DNA from: Phycisphaerae bacterium
GTDB lineage: Bacteria > Planctomycetota > Phycisphaerae > Phycisphaerales > UBA1924
Direction of reading: 5' to 3'
Length of the DNA: 41,483 bases
Assembly: GCA_030426605.1 (NCBI GenBank)
Contig: JAUHXM010000019.1
Location: forward strand, 1-41,483
The notes beneath the pieces were generated by a model. That model was given only the letters and a program-made list of their open reading frames with translations. It searched no databases and was not told the DNA's origin. Position numbers and translations under genes: made by a program. This document shows positions 26,196-32,654 of this stretch, piece by piece (the stretch's first letter is position 1; each line of letters starts with the position of its first letter).

Positions 26196-27782
26196 TTACT
26201 TCGCGAGTTTCGCGATGACCCGCCACAAGTCATGGTGCGACAGGTCGAGCCCGGTCTCGCGGTTGAACCGCTCGGCGAGGGCGTCAAACTCCGGCGTGTG
26301 CGGCAGGCGGTCGCGGGCGCCCATCGTGCCCGCCGCCGCGACCACCAGTTCGGTCAGCAACCGCTCCTGCTCGGGCTCGATCGTGGGGGGGCGATCCGTC
26401 GTGCGCCCGAGCTTGGGCAGCCGCCCGGACTTGCGGAGCGTCTGGAGCCGGTGCAGCGTGTCGCGTGCGTTCGGGCAGTCGAGCTCGCGGAGCAAGGCAT
26501 CGAACTCCCGCGTGTAGGGCAGCGCGTCGAGCGTCCTGCCCGCGCGCTCGTACGCCGCGATCAACGCCGCGTCCGCGTCTTTCGTCAGCACGCCCGCGCC
26601 GAAGAGGGACGCCGGCGCGCCGTCCTTCGGTGCCGAGATCTCTGGCGACGCGCCGTCCGGTGCGCGTTCGCCCTCGCTCAGCAGCGGCTCCCAGTCGTGC
26701 ATCGCGTCATCCGGCGTGCGCGCGGGGTCGAAGAAATCCGCGAGGCACCGCTCGAACAGCGCGTGCCGGCGCGCGTTCGCGATCCCGGCGTCGCAATGCC
26801 CGGCGGGCACGACAAACCGCCACTTCTGCCCGGGGTCCGACCCGAGCGCGTTGAACACCGCGCCCGCCGTTGGCGCGGGCACCACATCATCACGCTGCGC
26901 GAGCTTCACCAACGCCGGCCCGCGCACGCGCGCGGCCTGGACCACCGTGTCCAGCATGCGCAACCGCTGGGTAATCGTCTCGGCCCGCTCCGGCTTGAGC
27001 CGCAACAGCTGGGCCACCTCGCGGCCCGTCCCGCCAGGCGTGTGCGAAAACCGCCACGGCCAGTCGCCCATGCCGGGAAGCCCGACCGCGAGCCGCTCGA
27101 TCATCGGCTCGTGCCGCAGACGCCCGACGAGCTGCGCCGCGACGGCGACCGCGAGCCCGCCGCCGAGCGATTCGCCGTGCAGGTACACGGGCGGGCGCGC
27201 CGACGCGGTCTCGATCGGCGTGTCCGGCGAACGCCCGTAGAGCGCGTTCCGCAGCGCCCGGCAGGCGTCTGCCAGATCACCCACCGCCTGGGGGACCACC
27301 CACTGCATCGCCCGGTCCGGCGTGTCGCCTACCGCGTCGAGCCCGCGGGTGAACCACGTCCCGCCCGCGTGCGGCTGGGTCAGATCGCCCACGCCCACGC
27401 GCGAGCCCGGGTACCCACGCACGCGGATGACAAGCACCGCGACGCCGCGTTCGAGGACCCTCGCCCACCCCTCGGCGTCCGCTTCGAGGGTCGAGCAGAC
27501 CTCGGACCCGTGACTCGTGACAAGCCCGGCGCGGACGGGCCCGTCGGGAAGTGCGAGGCGGCACCCGATGCGGACGCCGTCGAAACTCGAGAACTCGTGC
27601 GTCGCCGTCGGGTCGGACTCGTCGGCGCCGGTAGCGCGCGGGCGGAGGTGGGGGCGTTCCGCGCCCACACGCCGGAACCACTCGGACCAGAACGCCGAGT
27701 GATCGCGCGCCGGCGCGTGGTCAGCGACGCGCGCGAGCGTCTGAACGGGGGAATAGCCGAAATCGTCGGGTTGCGTGCCCAC
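26196..27782 (-). CDS. Alpha/beta hydrolase with C-terminal duplicated helical module
   Basis: This 528-residue protein has an alpha/beta-hydrolase core (about 60-350) with nucleophile S205 in GESLGGG, an acidic pair at 298-299 (RDDVVP) and H329 (PAGHC), a complete triad similar to acetyl-xylan-esterase-like enzymes. There is no signal peptide. After an Ala/Pro linker there are two related short modules. One is LPYTREFDALLRELD leading into LHRLQTLRKSGRLPKLGR (421-460). The other is LPHTPEFDALAERFNRETG leading into SHHDLWRVIAKLAK (493-528). They look like small helix-turn-helix units. The GTG start has TACCCT ending 7 nt upstream. The substrate is unknown. Confidence 0.75.
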   Translation of the reverse strand: MGTQPDDFGYSPVQTLARVADHAPARDHSAFWSEWFRRVGAERPHLRPRATGADESDPTATHEFSSFDGVRIGCRLALPDGPVRAGLVTSHGSEVCSTLEADAEGWARVLERGVAVLVIRVRGYPGSRVGVGDLTQPHAGGTWFTRGLDAVGDTPDRAMQWVVPQAVGDLADACRALRNALYGRSPDTPIETASARPPVYLHGESLGGGLAVAVAAQLVGRLRHEPMIERLAVGLPGMGDWPWRFSHTPGGTGREVAQLLRLKPERAETITQRLRMLDTVVQAARVRGPALVKLAQRDDVVPAPTAGAVFNALGSDPGQKWRFVVPAGHCDAGIANARRHALFERCLADFFDPARTPDDAMHDWEPLLSEGERAPDGASPEISAPKDGAPASLFGAGVLTKDADAALIAAYERAGRTLDALPYTREFDALLRELDCPNARDTLHRLQTLRKSGRLPKLGRTTDRPPTIEPEQERLLTELVVAAAGTMGARDRLPHTPEFDALAERFNRETGLDLSHHDLWRVIAKLAK

Positions 27783-27789
27783 CGGGCGA

Positions 27790-27795
27790 AGGGTA
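27790..27795 (-). promoter_or_regulatory. -10 box TACCCT, leaderless arrangement
   Basis: TACCCT ends 7 nt before the GTG at 27782, and no Shine-Dalgarno is present. Confidence 0.5.
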
Positions 27796-27872
27796 TGGCG
27801 GGAGCAATCAGCTTTCAGGCGGGGCAGAAAGCCCTCTTCGGACTTCCTGACGGCTCACTGCTCAGGGCTTCT

Positions 27873-29114
27873 TCACGGCTCGTACGCGTCGAACTCGTCC
27901 TGCTGCGCCTCGACGCGGGCCTGACGGGTCGTCGCGGCGTAGATCTTCGTCGCCCGCGTGTGATCGTACCGCGCGACCCAGAGCTGGCTGGACGGGCGAC
28001 CCTCGCCCTCGGCGAGCTCGCCGCGCTGGGCGGTCCACATCATCCATTCGCCGTCGGCGGTGATCACCGGCAGCCCGTCGAACCCGCGCGCCTTCGTGAT
28101 CCGGATCCGCGGGCGGACGTCCAGGCTCGGGTCCGCCGCGACCATGAAGACCTCGTAGTTCCCGTGCCCGAGCTCGCTCGTCGCGTAGACGAGGTAGTCC
28201 GAATCGCGGGTGAAGAAGGGGCACCAGTTCACATGGGCGTTGTCGGTGAGCTGCGTCTCGTTCGCGATACCCGTGATCGCGCCGGTGTCGTCGTACACCA
28301 GGTCCGCGACCATCACCTGCAGCAGGTTGTCGCCGCGCCGGTCGGACCGGTACGTGATCCGCTTGGCGTCGTGCGAGAAGAACGGCCCGCCGTCGTACCC
28401 GCGCGCCGTCACGAGGGGCGTGTGCGTGTTGTACTCCGCGTCGTAGACCCAGATGTCCCCGTCGCCCGGGCGCAGCCCGTCGGGCGCGTCCACGTGGGTG
28501 TACAGGATGTGGCGCGAATCGGGCGACCAGCTCGCCTCGGCGTCGTACCCGTCGCGGGTAAACATCGCCTCGGGCTCGCCCATGAAGAGGTTGACGCCCT
28601 GCGTGCCGTCCGCGTCGAGGAACTCGGGGTCGATCCACGAGCGGACGATCTCCATCTCACGCGGGAACTGCCAGGAGTACTTGCTCGTGCCGCGCTGGTA
28701 GCCCGCCGGGTCGTCCTCCTTGGGAGGCGTCGTCGTCGTGCCGAACAGGAAGTGGTAGGGCTTGGTCGGGTGGGGCCACCCGCAGGTGTTGGCGCTGCCC
28801 GGCTCGGACACCCGGAACGCCTGCTTGAGCCCGACGATGTCGCCCGACTCGTTGCGCTTCAGGCCCGCGACGTACATCGAGTAGTGCTGGTCGGGAGTCT
28901 CGCCCTCGGCGGGCGCGGGGATCGCCTGGAAGATGATCCAGTCGTCGTCGGGGGAGAAGTACGCCTCGCCGGCTTTGAGGAACTCATCGCGGCTCGTGAG
29001 CTGCACGTGGTCCGTCAGGATCGCGTTCTCGGCGTTCGTCCACGCGGGGTCCCAGTCCGGGTTCGGATTTGTCCCGGGCGGGGCGACGAGTGCAACAGCG
29101 GCGAGCGTGAGCAT
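27873..29114 (-). CDS. Exported TolB-like beta-propeller protein
   Basis: This 413-residue protein has a short hydrophobic N-terminus (MLTLAAVALVAPPG) that may be a signal peptide. It contains repeated PD40/WD40-like blades: AYFSPDDDWIIFQA, ASWSPDSRHILYTHVD, PFFSHDAKRITYRSDRRG, PFFTRDSDYLVYATSE and PVITADGEWMMWTAQRG. Such propellers bind proteins or glycans in the periplasm or at the surface. No catalytic domain is attached and no Tol/Pal genes are nearby. The start at ATG 29114 follows AGGAG closely. An in-frame ATG 15 nt upstream is possible. The gene diverges from the pseudouridine synthase gene across 20 bp. Confidence 0.8.
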   Translation of the reverse strand: MLTLAAVALVAPPGTNPNPDWDPAWTNAENAILTDHVQLTSRDEFLKAGEAYFSPDDDWIIFQAIPAPAEGETPDQHYSMYVAGLKRNESGDIVGLKQAFRVSEPGSANTCGWPHPTKPYHFLFGTTTTPPKEDDPAGYQRGTSKYSWQFPREMEIVRSWIDPEFLDADGTQGVNLFMGEPEAMFTRDGYDAEASWSPDSRHILYTHVDAPDGLRPGDGDIWVYDAEYNTHTPLVTARGYDGGPFFSHDAKRITYRSDRRGDNLLQVMVADLVYDDTGAITGIANETQLTDNAHVNWCPFFTRDSDYLVYATSELGHGNYEVFMVAADPSLDVRPRIRITKARGFDGLPVITADGEWMMWTAQRGELAEGEGRPSSQLWVARYDHTRATKIYAATTRQARVEAQQDEFDAYEP

Positions 29115-29119
29115 GGCTT

Positions 29120-29129
29120 CTCCTACCAT
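29120..29129. promoter_or_regulatory. Compact bidirectional -10 element, propeller / rluA-type gene
   Basis: On the plus strand TACCAT (29124-29129) ends 5 nt before ATG 29135. On the minus strand TAGGAG (29125-29120) ends 5 nt before ATG 29114. The TA at 29124-29125 is common to both, the same geometry as at 8143-8152. The minus hexamer lacks the final T and doubles as a Shine-Dalgarno-like AGGAG. Confidence 0.42.
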
Positions 29130-29134
29130 CGCGG

Positions 29135-29932
29135 ATGCACGACCCTGCCGCCCATCCGGTCCCGAAGTGGGTGTACGACCCGCCGGCGGATGGGCCGCGG
29201 GTGGTGCACGAGTCACTCTATGACGCGGACGGCACCCGCGGCGGGTTCGTCGTGGTGGACAAGCCCTCCGGGCTGCTCGCCGTGCCCGGGATCGGGCCAG
29301 AAAAAGCCGACTGCGCCCGCTCCCGCGTCCAGCGCATGTACCCCTGGGCGACGGGCCCGATGACTGTCCACCGGCTGGACCTCGCCACATCCGGCGTCCT
29401 CATCCTCGCGCTGGACCCGTGGACGCACCGGAACCTGTCCAAGCAGTTCGAGGACCGGAAGGTTGAGAAGCGCTACGTCGCGCTCGTCGAGGGGCATCTG
29501 GATGTCGATTCGGGCGCGATCGACGTCCCGATGCGCAAGGACCTGGACCGCCCGCCGACGCAGCTCGTCGATTGGCGCGATGGCAAGCAAAGCCGAACCG
29601 AGTTCCGCGTGCTGGCCCGCGAGACGATCAACGCGAACGGGCGCGCGACCGACGTCACCCGCGTCGAGCTCAGGCCGATCACCGGGCGGACGCACCAGCT
29701 CCGCGTGCACGCTGCACATCCGAGGGTGACGACGGTGGGGCACCCGCCGGGCGAGCACCTGCCCGAGGAGGACGGGCTCGGCGCGCCGATCGTGGGCGAT
29801 GAGCTGTACGGCGGCATCGACGCGCCGCGGTTGATGCTACACGCGTGGTCGGTGACGTTTCACCACCCGAAGACGGGGAGGCGGATGAGTGTGTGGGCGG
29901 AGGAGAATTTCTGCGAGTCCGGCAATGGCTGA
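29135..29932 (+). CDS. RluA-family RNA pseudouridine synthase
   Basis: This 265-residue enzyme converts specific uridines in rRNA or tRNA to pseudouridine. The catalytic Asp is D82 in HRLDLATSG. Other signatures are VVVDKPSGLLAVPG (40-52), KRYVALVEG, ITGRTHQLRVHAAH and PIVGDELYGG. There is no N-terminal S4 domain, so it resembles the short RluA/RluE-like or TruC forms. The target nucleotide cannot be told. The start at ATG 29135 follows TACCAT by 5 nt. Its 3' end overlaps the next small gene by 8 nt. Confidence 0.92.
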   Translation: MHDPAAHPVPKWVYDPPADGPRVVHESLYDADGTRGGFVVVDKPSGLLAVPGIGPEKADCARSRVQRMYPWATGPMTVHRLDLATSGVLILALDPWTHRNLSKQFEDRKVEKRYVALVEGHLDVDSGAIDVPMRKDLDRPPTQLVDWRDGKQSRTEFRVLARETINANGRATDVTRVELRPITGRTHQLRVHAAHPRVTTVGHPPGEHLPEEDGLGAPIVGDELYGGIDAPRLMLHAWSVTFHHPKTGRRMSVWAEENFCESGNG

Positions 29933-30293
29933 CGCACATCCTGAATCTTGTGCAGAGTGCGGGTATGACCTCGCAAATCTCGATGTGACGAAGTGCCCGG
30001 AGTGCGGGTCGGTTCACAGGAATGACCCCGAAGCCGCAAGGTTTGCAAGAACGAACTGTGGATTAGTGTGGCAGGCGGTTCTGTGGGGCGTGGGTCTAGC
30101 CGTCGTTGTAGTGGGTCTAATTCCGGCTGCGATTGGCTTGTTGTATTCAGCGTATCTGCTCGTCGAGATCCCTAAGGAGCCACCATACAGACGCGTACGC
30201 ATGTCGCTTTGGCTTGCTCTTGTGACATCTCTTGTGACGATTCTCGTCTCAATCATGTTGGCTATTGGGATTGTCGGTTTGTTCGTAAGGTGA
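29925..30293 (+). CDS. Small zinc-ribbon membrane protein, atypical base composition
   Basis: This 122-residue protein has an N-terminal zinc ribbon, C9-x2-C12-x11-C24-x2-C27 (CAECGYDL ... CPECG), followed by two hydrophobic segments (about 46-72 and 93-120). The CGYDL ... CPECG form is common among planctomycete membrane proteins of unknown role. The gene is visibly richer in A/T than its neighbours, with many A/T-ending codons, suggesting recent acquisition or relaxed selection. ATG 29925 overlaps the pseudouridine synthase stop by 8 nt. An in-frame earlier start near 29889 would give 134 residues. No clear Shine-Dalgarno is present. Confidence 0.68.
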   Translation: MADAHPESCAECGYDLANLDVTKCPECGSVHRNDPEAARFARTNCGLVWQAVLWGVGLAVVVVGLIPAAIGLLYSAYLLVEIPKEPPYRRVRMSLWLALVTSLVTILVSIMLAIGIVGLFVR

Positions 30294-30311
30294 TTGGCAC
30301 TTCAGCCGGAC

Positions 30312-30815
30312 CTAGTAGTACAACGGCTCCACATACGGGCTCGGCCAGCTGATCCCCGCGGCTTCCATGATCTTCTTGAGCTCGCGCGTGTCGTGCTCGC
30401 CGAACGCGTCGCGCTCGAACGAGTCCAGATCCAGCACGCCCCAGCAGTCCCCGTTCTGCTCGAACATGGGCAGCACCAACTCCGCCTTGTCGCGCGGGTC
30501 GCACGCGACGTACCCGGCGCCGAGGTTGTGCACGTCCGACACGATCATCGGGCGGCGCTTGGTGAAGACCTGCCCGCAGGCGCCGTGCATGCCGATGGGC
30601 GAGCACGCGGGCTTGTCGCGGGACGGGCCCAGGACCATCTCGGGCTCGCCGTCGTGGTTGGCGCTGATGAGGTAGAACCCCGCCCAGGTGACGCCGTGGT
30701 CTTTCATGTGGCGCCAGAGGACGTCCGCGGCCTGGTGCATCCGCGCGGTCCGGTCGCCGGCGATGCCGGCAAGCGCGAGCGAGATCGGTCGGTAGTCGCG
30801 TTCGTAGACGGGCAT
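30312..30815 (-). CDS. msrC: Free methionine-(R)-sulfoxide reductase (GAF domain)
   Basis: This 167-residue GAF-domain protein matches fRMsr, which reduces free methionine-R-sulfoxide in the cytoplasm using thioredoxin. WAGFYL, VLGPSRDKPACSPIG, GACGQ, IVSDVHN, YVACDPRDKAELVLP and GVLDLDSF are family signatures. All three redox cysteines are present: C71, C80 and C105. The start is ATG 30815, giving a normal length. The in-frame TTG at 30854 would extend into a low-complexity CTCT tandem repeat and is unlikely. The reading frame is convergent with the small zinc-ribbon gene. Confidence 0.9.
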   Translation of the reverse strand: MPVYERDYRPISLALAGIAGDRTARMHQAADVLWRHMKDHGVTWAGFYLISANHDGEPEMVLGPSRDKPACSPIGMHGACGQVFTKRRPMIVSDVHNLGAGYVACDPRDKAELVLPMFEQNGDCWGVLDLDSFERDAFGEHDTRELKKIMEAAGISWPSPYVEPLYY

Positions 30816-30837
30816 GGCGGATTGAAGGCGCTCAAGA

Positions 30838-30869
30838 AGAGACGGAGAGACCAAGAGACAAAGAGACGG
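30838..30869. repeat. 8-bp tandem repeat, four units, upstream of msrC
   Basis: Four consecutive 8-mers share AGAGAC: AGAGACGG, AGAGACCA, AGAGACAA and AGAGACGG. The array starts 22 bp upstream of the reductase ATG, so it lies in its promoter or leader. Confidence 0.75.
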
Positions 30870-30938
30870 AGTGGGGCATGAGCCCCGAGCGTGAGCGACT
30901 GGCAGATTCAGTCTTCGGGTCCATGAACGGGGCGCACG

Positions 30939-30963
30939 AAAAACCCCTCGCTCGCGCGAGGGG
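30939..30963 (-). terminator. Rho-independent terminator of rpsR
   Basis: On the minus strand an 8-bp stem (CCCCTCGC with GCGAGGGG), a 4-nt loop and TTTTT lie about 30 nt after the bS18 stop. Confidence 0.88.
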
Positions 30964-30992
30964 CTCGTGGGTGATCCGGGTGTCGCGTCGCG

Positions 30993-31238
30993 TCAGAGCG
31001 TCGCGCTGGTGAAGGGCAGCAGGCCCATGTAGCGCGCCCGCTTGATCGCCTGGGCGACCATGCGCTGCTGGCGGGCGTTCGTCGCGAGGCGCTTGCGCCC
31101 GTAGATTTTCCCGTTGGGCGTCATCGAGCGGCGGAGGGCTTCGACGTCCTTGTAATCGACGAACTCGATGCCCTTGCCCGAGGTCTGGGTGAGCTTCGCG
31201 GGGGGCCCGCCGGGCGTGAAACGGTTGAATCGGCTCAT
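30993..31238 (-). CDS. rpsR: Small-subunit ribosomal protein bS18
   Basis: This 81-residue protein of the 30S subunit pairs with bS6 and binds 16S rRNA. IEFVDYKDVEALRRSMTPNGKI, RRL-type basic stretch GRKRLATNARQQRMVAQAIKRARYMGLLPF and the normal length identify it. The more usual neighbours rpsF, ssb and rplI are absent. The gene stands alone with its own candidate promoter, a leader of about 70 nt and a strong terminator. GGAG lies about 10 nt before the ATG. It has no cysteine zinc site. Confidence 0.96.
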   Translation of the reverse strand: MSRFNRFTPGGPPAKLTQTSGKGIEFVDYKDVEALRRSMTPNGKIYGRKRLATNARQQRMVAQAIKRARYMGLLPFTSATL

Positions 31239-31316
31239 GGGTCAGAACTCCGTCGCGGTCTTGCGGCCCGGTTGGATTCCCCAACGCAGGGAACCCGCCG
31301 GGCGACGGCGAGGTGG

Positions 31317-31322
31317 AGGGTA
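31317..31322 (-). promoter_or_regulatory. Possible -10 box TACCCT of rpsR
   Basis: TACCCT lies 78 nt upstream of the rpsR ATG. The leader would include an imperfect stem with outer arms GCCCGG and CCGGGC. No -35 match is clear. Confidence 0.3.
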
Positions 31323-31345
31323 GGCCCGAGGCCCGATCGGGTCGA

Positions 31346-31426
31346 ATCCGCTGGATTCGCTGGCGCTCATCCGCGGCGTCGGGGGGAGGGTTCACGCCGC
31401 GGATGAGCGGAGCGAATCCAGCGGAT
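31346..31426. repeat. REP-like palindromic pair, copy 3 (arms in reverse order)
   Basis: Units at 31346-31378 and 31395-31426 are near-perfect reverse complements with a 16-bp spacer. Here the CGCCGCGG ends face inward, whereas in copies 1 and 2 the AGCGGAT ends face inward. The element ends 11 nt from the MauE/DoxX gene stop. Confidence 0.82.
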
Positions 31427-31436
31427 CCCGCAAGCC

Positions 31437-31967
31437 TCACCCCGCCACGGGCCCCGCCTTAGTCCCCGAGCCCGGGGCCTCCAGAGCAAGAAGCCCCGCC
31501 CCGCGCCAGAGGACGTACGCCGCCATCACCAGAAGCCCGGCGTTGCGGACCACGTGGCACCACCCGACGCCCCCGGTGCACGGCCATTCCAGGTCGCCGA
31601 AGCACGAGCAGGTGACGTCCATCCCGCGATAGATCACAGACGCGTTGATCGCCGTGAACCCCACGAGCATCACGACGGAGACGAGGGCCGCGGGGCGCGT
31701 CCAGAACCCGACGAGGAGCAAGACCCCGACGATGAGCTCCATCCAAGGAACCACGTACGCCGCGGTCACCAGCGCGTGGTGGTGGACCACGGGGTCGAGG
31801 ATGTCGTACGCCTTGATCGCCTCGGCGAACGCGAACGTGGGGTCACGCCCCTCCTCCCAGGTACGGTGGAAGAGCTTCATGTACGCCGCAAGGGTGAACG
31901 CCCCGCCGACGATCAGCCGGCACGGGGCCTGCGCGAGCAGCGATTCCTTCCAACCGGGCGCGCTCAT
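31437..31967 (-). CDS. MauE/DoxX-like membrane protein with Cys pair
   Basis: This 176-residue protein has four hydrophobic helices in the DoxX/MauE pattern. Between helices 3 and 4 is VTCSCFGDLEWPC (C120, C122, C130) and then C137 in GVGWCHVVRN. The CxCFG element is typical of MauE-like redox-associated proteins, thought to take part in thiol or disulfide chemistry in the inner membrane. The ATG overlaps the rhodanese stop (ATGA), so the two are co-translated. The last 20 residues are Gly- and Pro-rich. The actual substrate or partner is not known. Confidence 0.82.
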   Translation of the reverse strand: MSAPGWKESLLAQAPCRLIVGGAFTLAAYMKLFHRTWEEGRDPTFAFAEAIKAYDILDPVVHHHALVTAAYVVPWMELIVGVLLLVGFWTRPAALVSVVMLVGFTAINASVIYRGMDVTCSCFGDLEWPCTGGVGWCHVVRNAGLLVMAAYVLWRGAGLLALEAPGSGTKAGPVAG

Positions 31968-32587
31968 CCGTCGTCCTCAGAGGTCGGCAAGCCCGCACGC
32001 TTCCACTCGTCGTACCCGAGCCCCATGATGCGGATGTCAGCAAAATCGAGCCCGAGATCGGGCCCGTAGTTGAGCAACCGGTTGGCGGTGTTGTGCGATG
32101 CGTCGCACGAGCCGCCCGTGCAATAGATGACCACGGGCATCGACGGGTCGTGCGCAAGCAGCTCGCTCGCGCGGGCGAAGACCTCAGACGCGGGCATCCA
32201 GACCGCGCCCGCGATGTGCCCGTCGAGGTACTCGTCCTCGTGGCGGGCGTCGAGGAACAGCGCCCCCTGGTCGTAGAGCTCGGCCGCTTCACCCAGGCGA
32301 ATCATGTCGTCGAGCACCGCCGCGCGGAGCAGGTCCTCCGCGGGCATGAGCATCACGGCGTTCGGGTCGTAGACCTCGAACGGGTCGTCGCCGGCCGGGG
32401 TGTCCGTGCCGATCTCAGCCGGCGTCGTGCCGCCGTCGGGATCGATCGGCAGGCCGGGGTCGTTCGGCGACGTCGGCACCGCGGCCGGGCCCGCGAGCCG
32501 GATCGGGCGCTCGCGCGTCAGCGAGTGCCCCACGCCGACCACGCCCGCCAGCCCGACGAGGGCGACGGCCCGGATGATCGTGGGCAT
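31964..32587 (-). CDS. Membrane-anchored rhodanese-like protein
   Basis: This 207-residue protein has an N-terminal hydrophobic anchor (about 4-21) and a Pro/Asp/Thr-rich linker. A rhodanese domain follows with ALFLDARHEDEYLDGHIAGAVWMP and the active-site loop YCTGGSCDAS. C156 is the predicted sulfur-carrying cysteine, with a second at C161. It ends in a MGLGYDEWKRAGLP finish typical of the fold. The location is probably periplasmic, tethered to the inner membrane. It overlaps the MauE/DoxX gene by 4 nt. ATG 32587 is preceded directly by a terminator-like hairpin. ATG 32641 would add 18 residues encoded by that hairpin. Confidence 0.83.
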   Translation of the reverse strand: MPTIIRAVALVGLAGVVGVGHSLTRERPIRLAGPAAVPTSPNDPGLPIDPDGGTTPAEIGTDTPAGDDPFEVYDPNAVMLMPAEDLLRAAVLDDMIRLGEAAELYDQGALFLDARHEDEYLDGHIAGAVWMPASEVFARASELLAHDPSMPVVIYCTGGSCDASHNTANRLLNYGPDLGLDFADIRIMGLGYDEWKRAGLPTSEDDG

Positions 32588-32589
32588 GC

Positions 32590-32613
32590 AAAACCCCGGG
32601 CGGGTGCCCGGGG
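32590..32613 (-). terminator. Terminator-like hairpin directly before the rhodanese start
   Basis: On the minus strand CCCCGGGC, a 4-nt loop, GCCCGGGG and TTTT end 2 nt before ATG 32587. It lies 41 nt after the DUF1573 stop. The short T-tract suggests partial termination or attenuation. Confidence 0.6.
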
Positions 32614-32654
32614 TCGAGGGTCGGTGTCGTGGCGCGGTCATGGCGGGCTCGCGA

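Noticed and set aside
26118-29363. Open frame of 1,081 codons on the plus strand across the hydrolase and propeller genes
   Set aside because: The translation is Arg/Ala/Pro/Gly-rich without domains and is the antisense shadow of two well-supported minus-strand genes, common at this GC content.
30816-30854. Longer msrC reading frame starting at TTG 30854
   Set aside because: The added codons come from the CTCT tandem repeat with low third-position GC; the protein has normal family length from ATG 30815.
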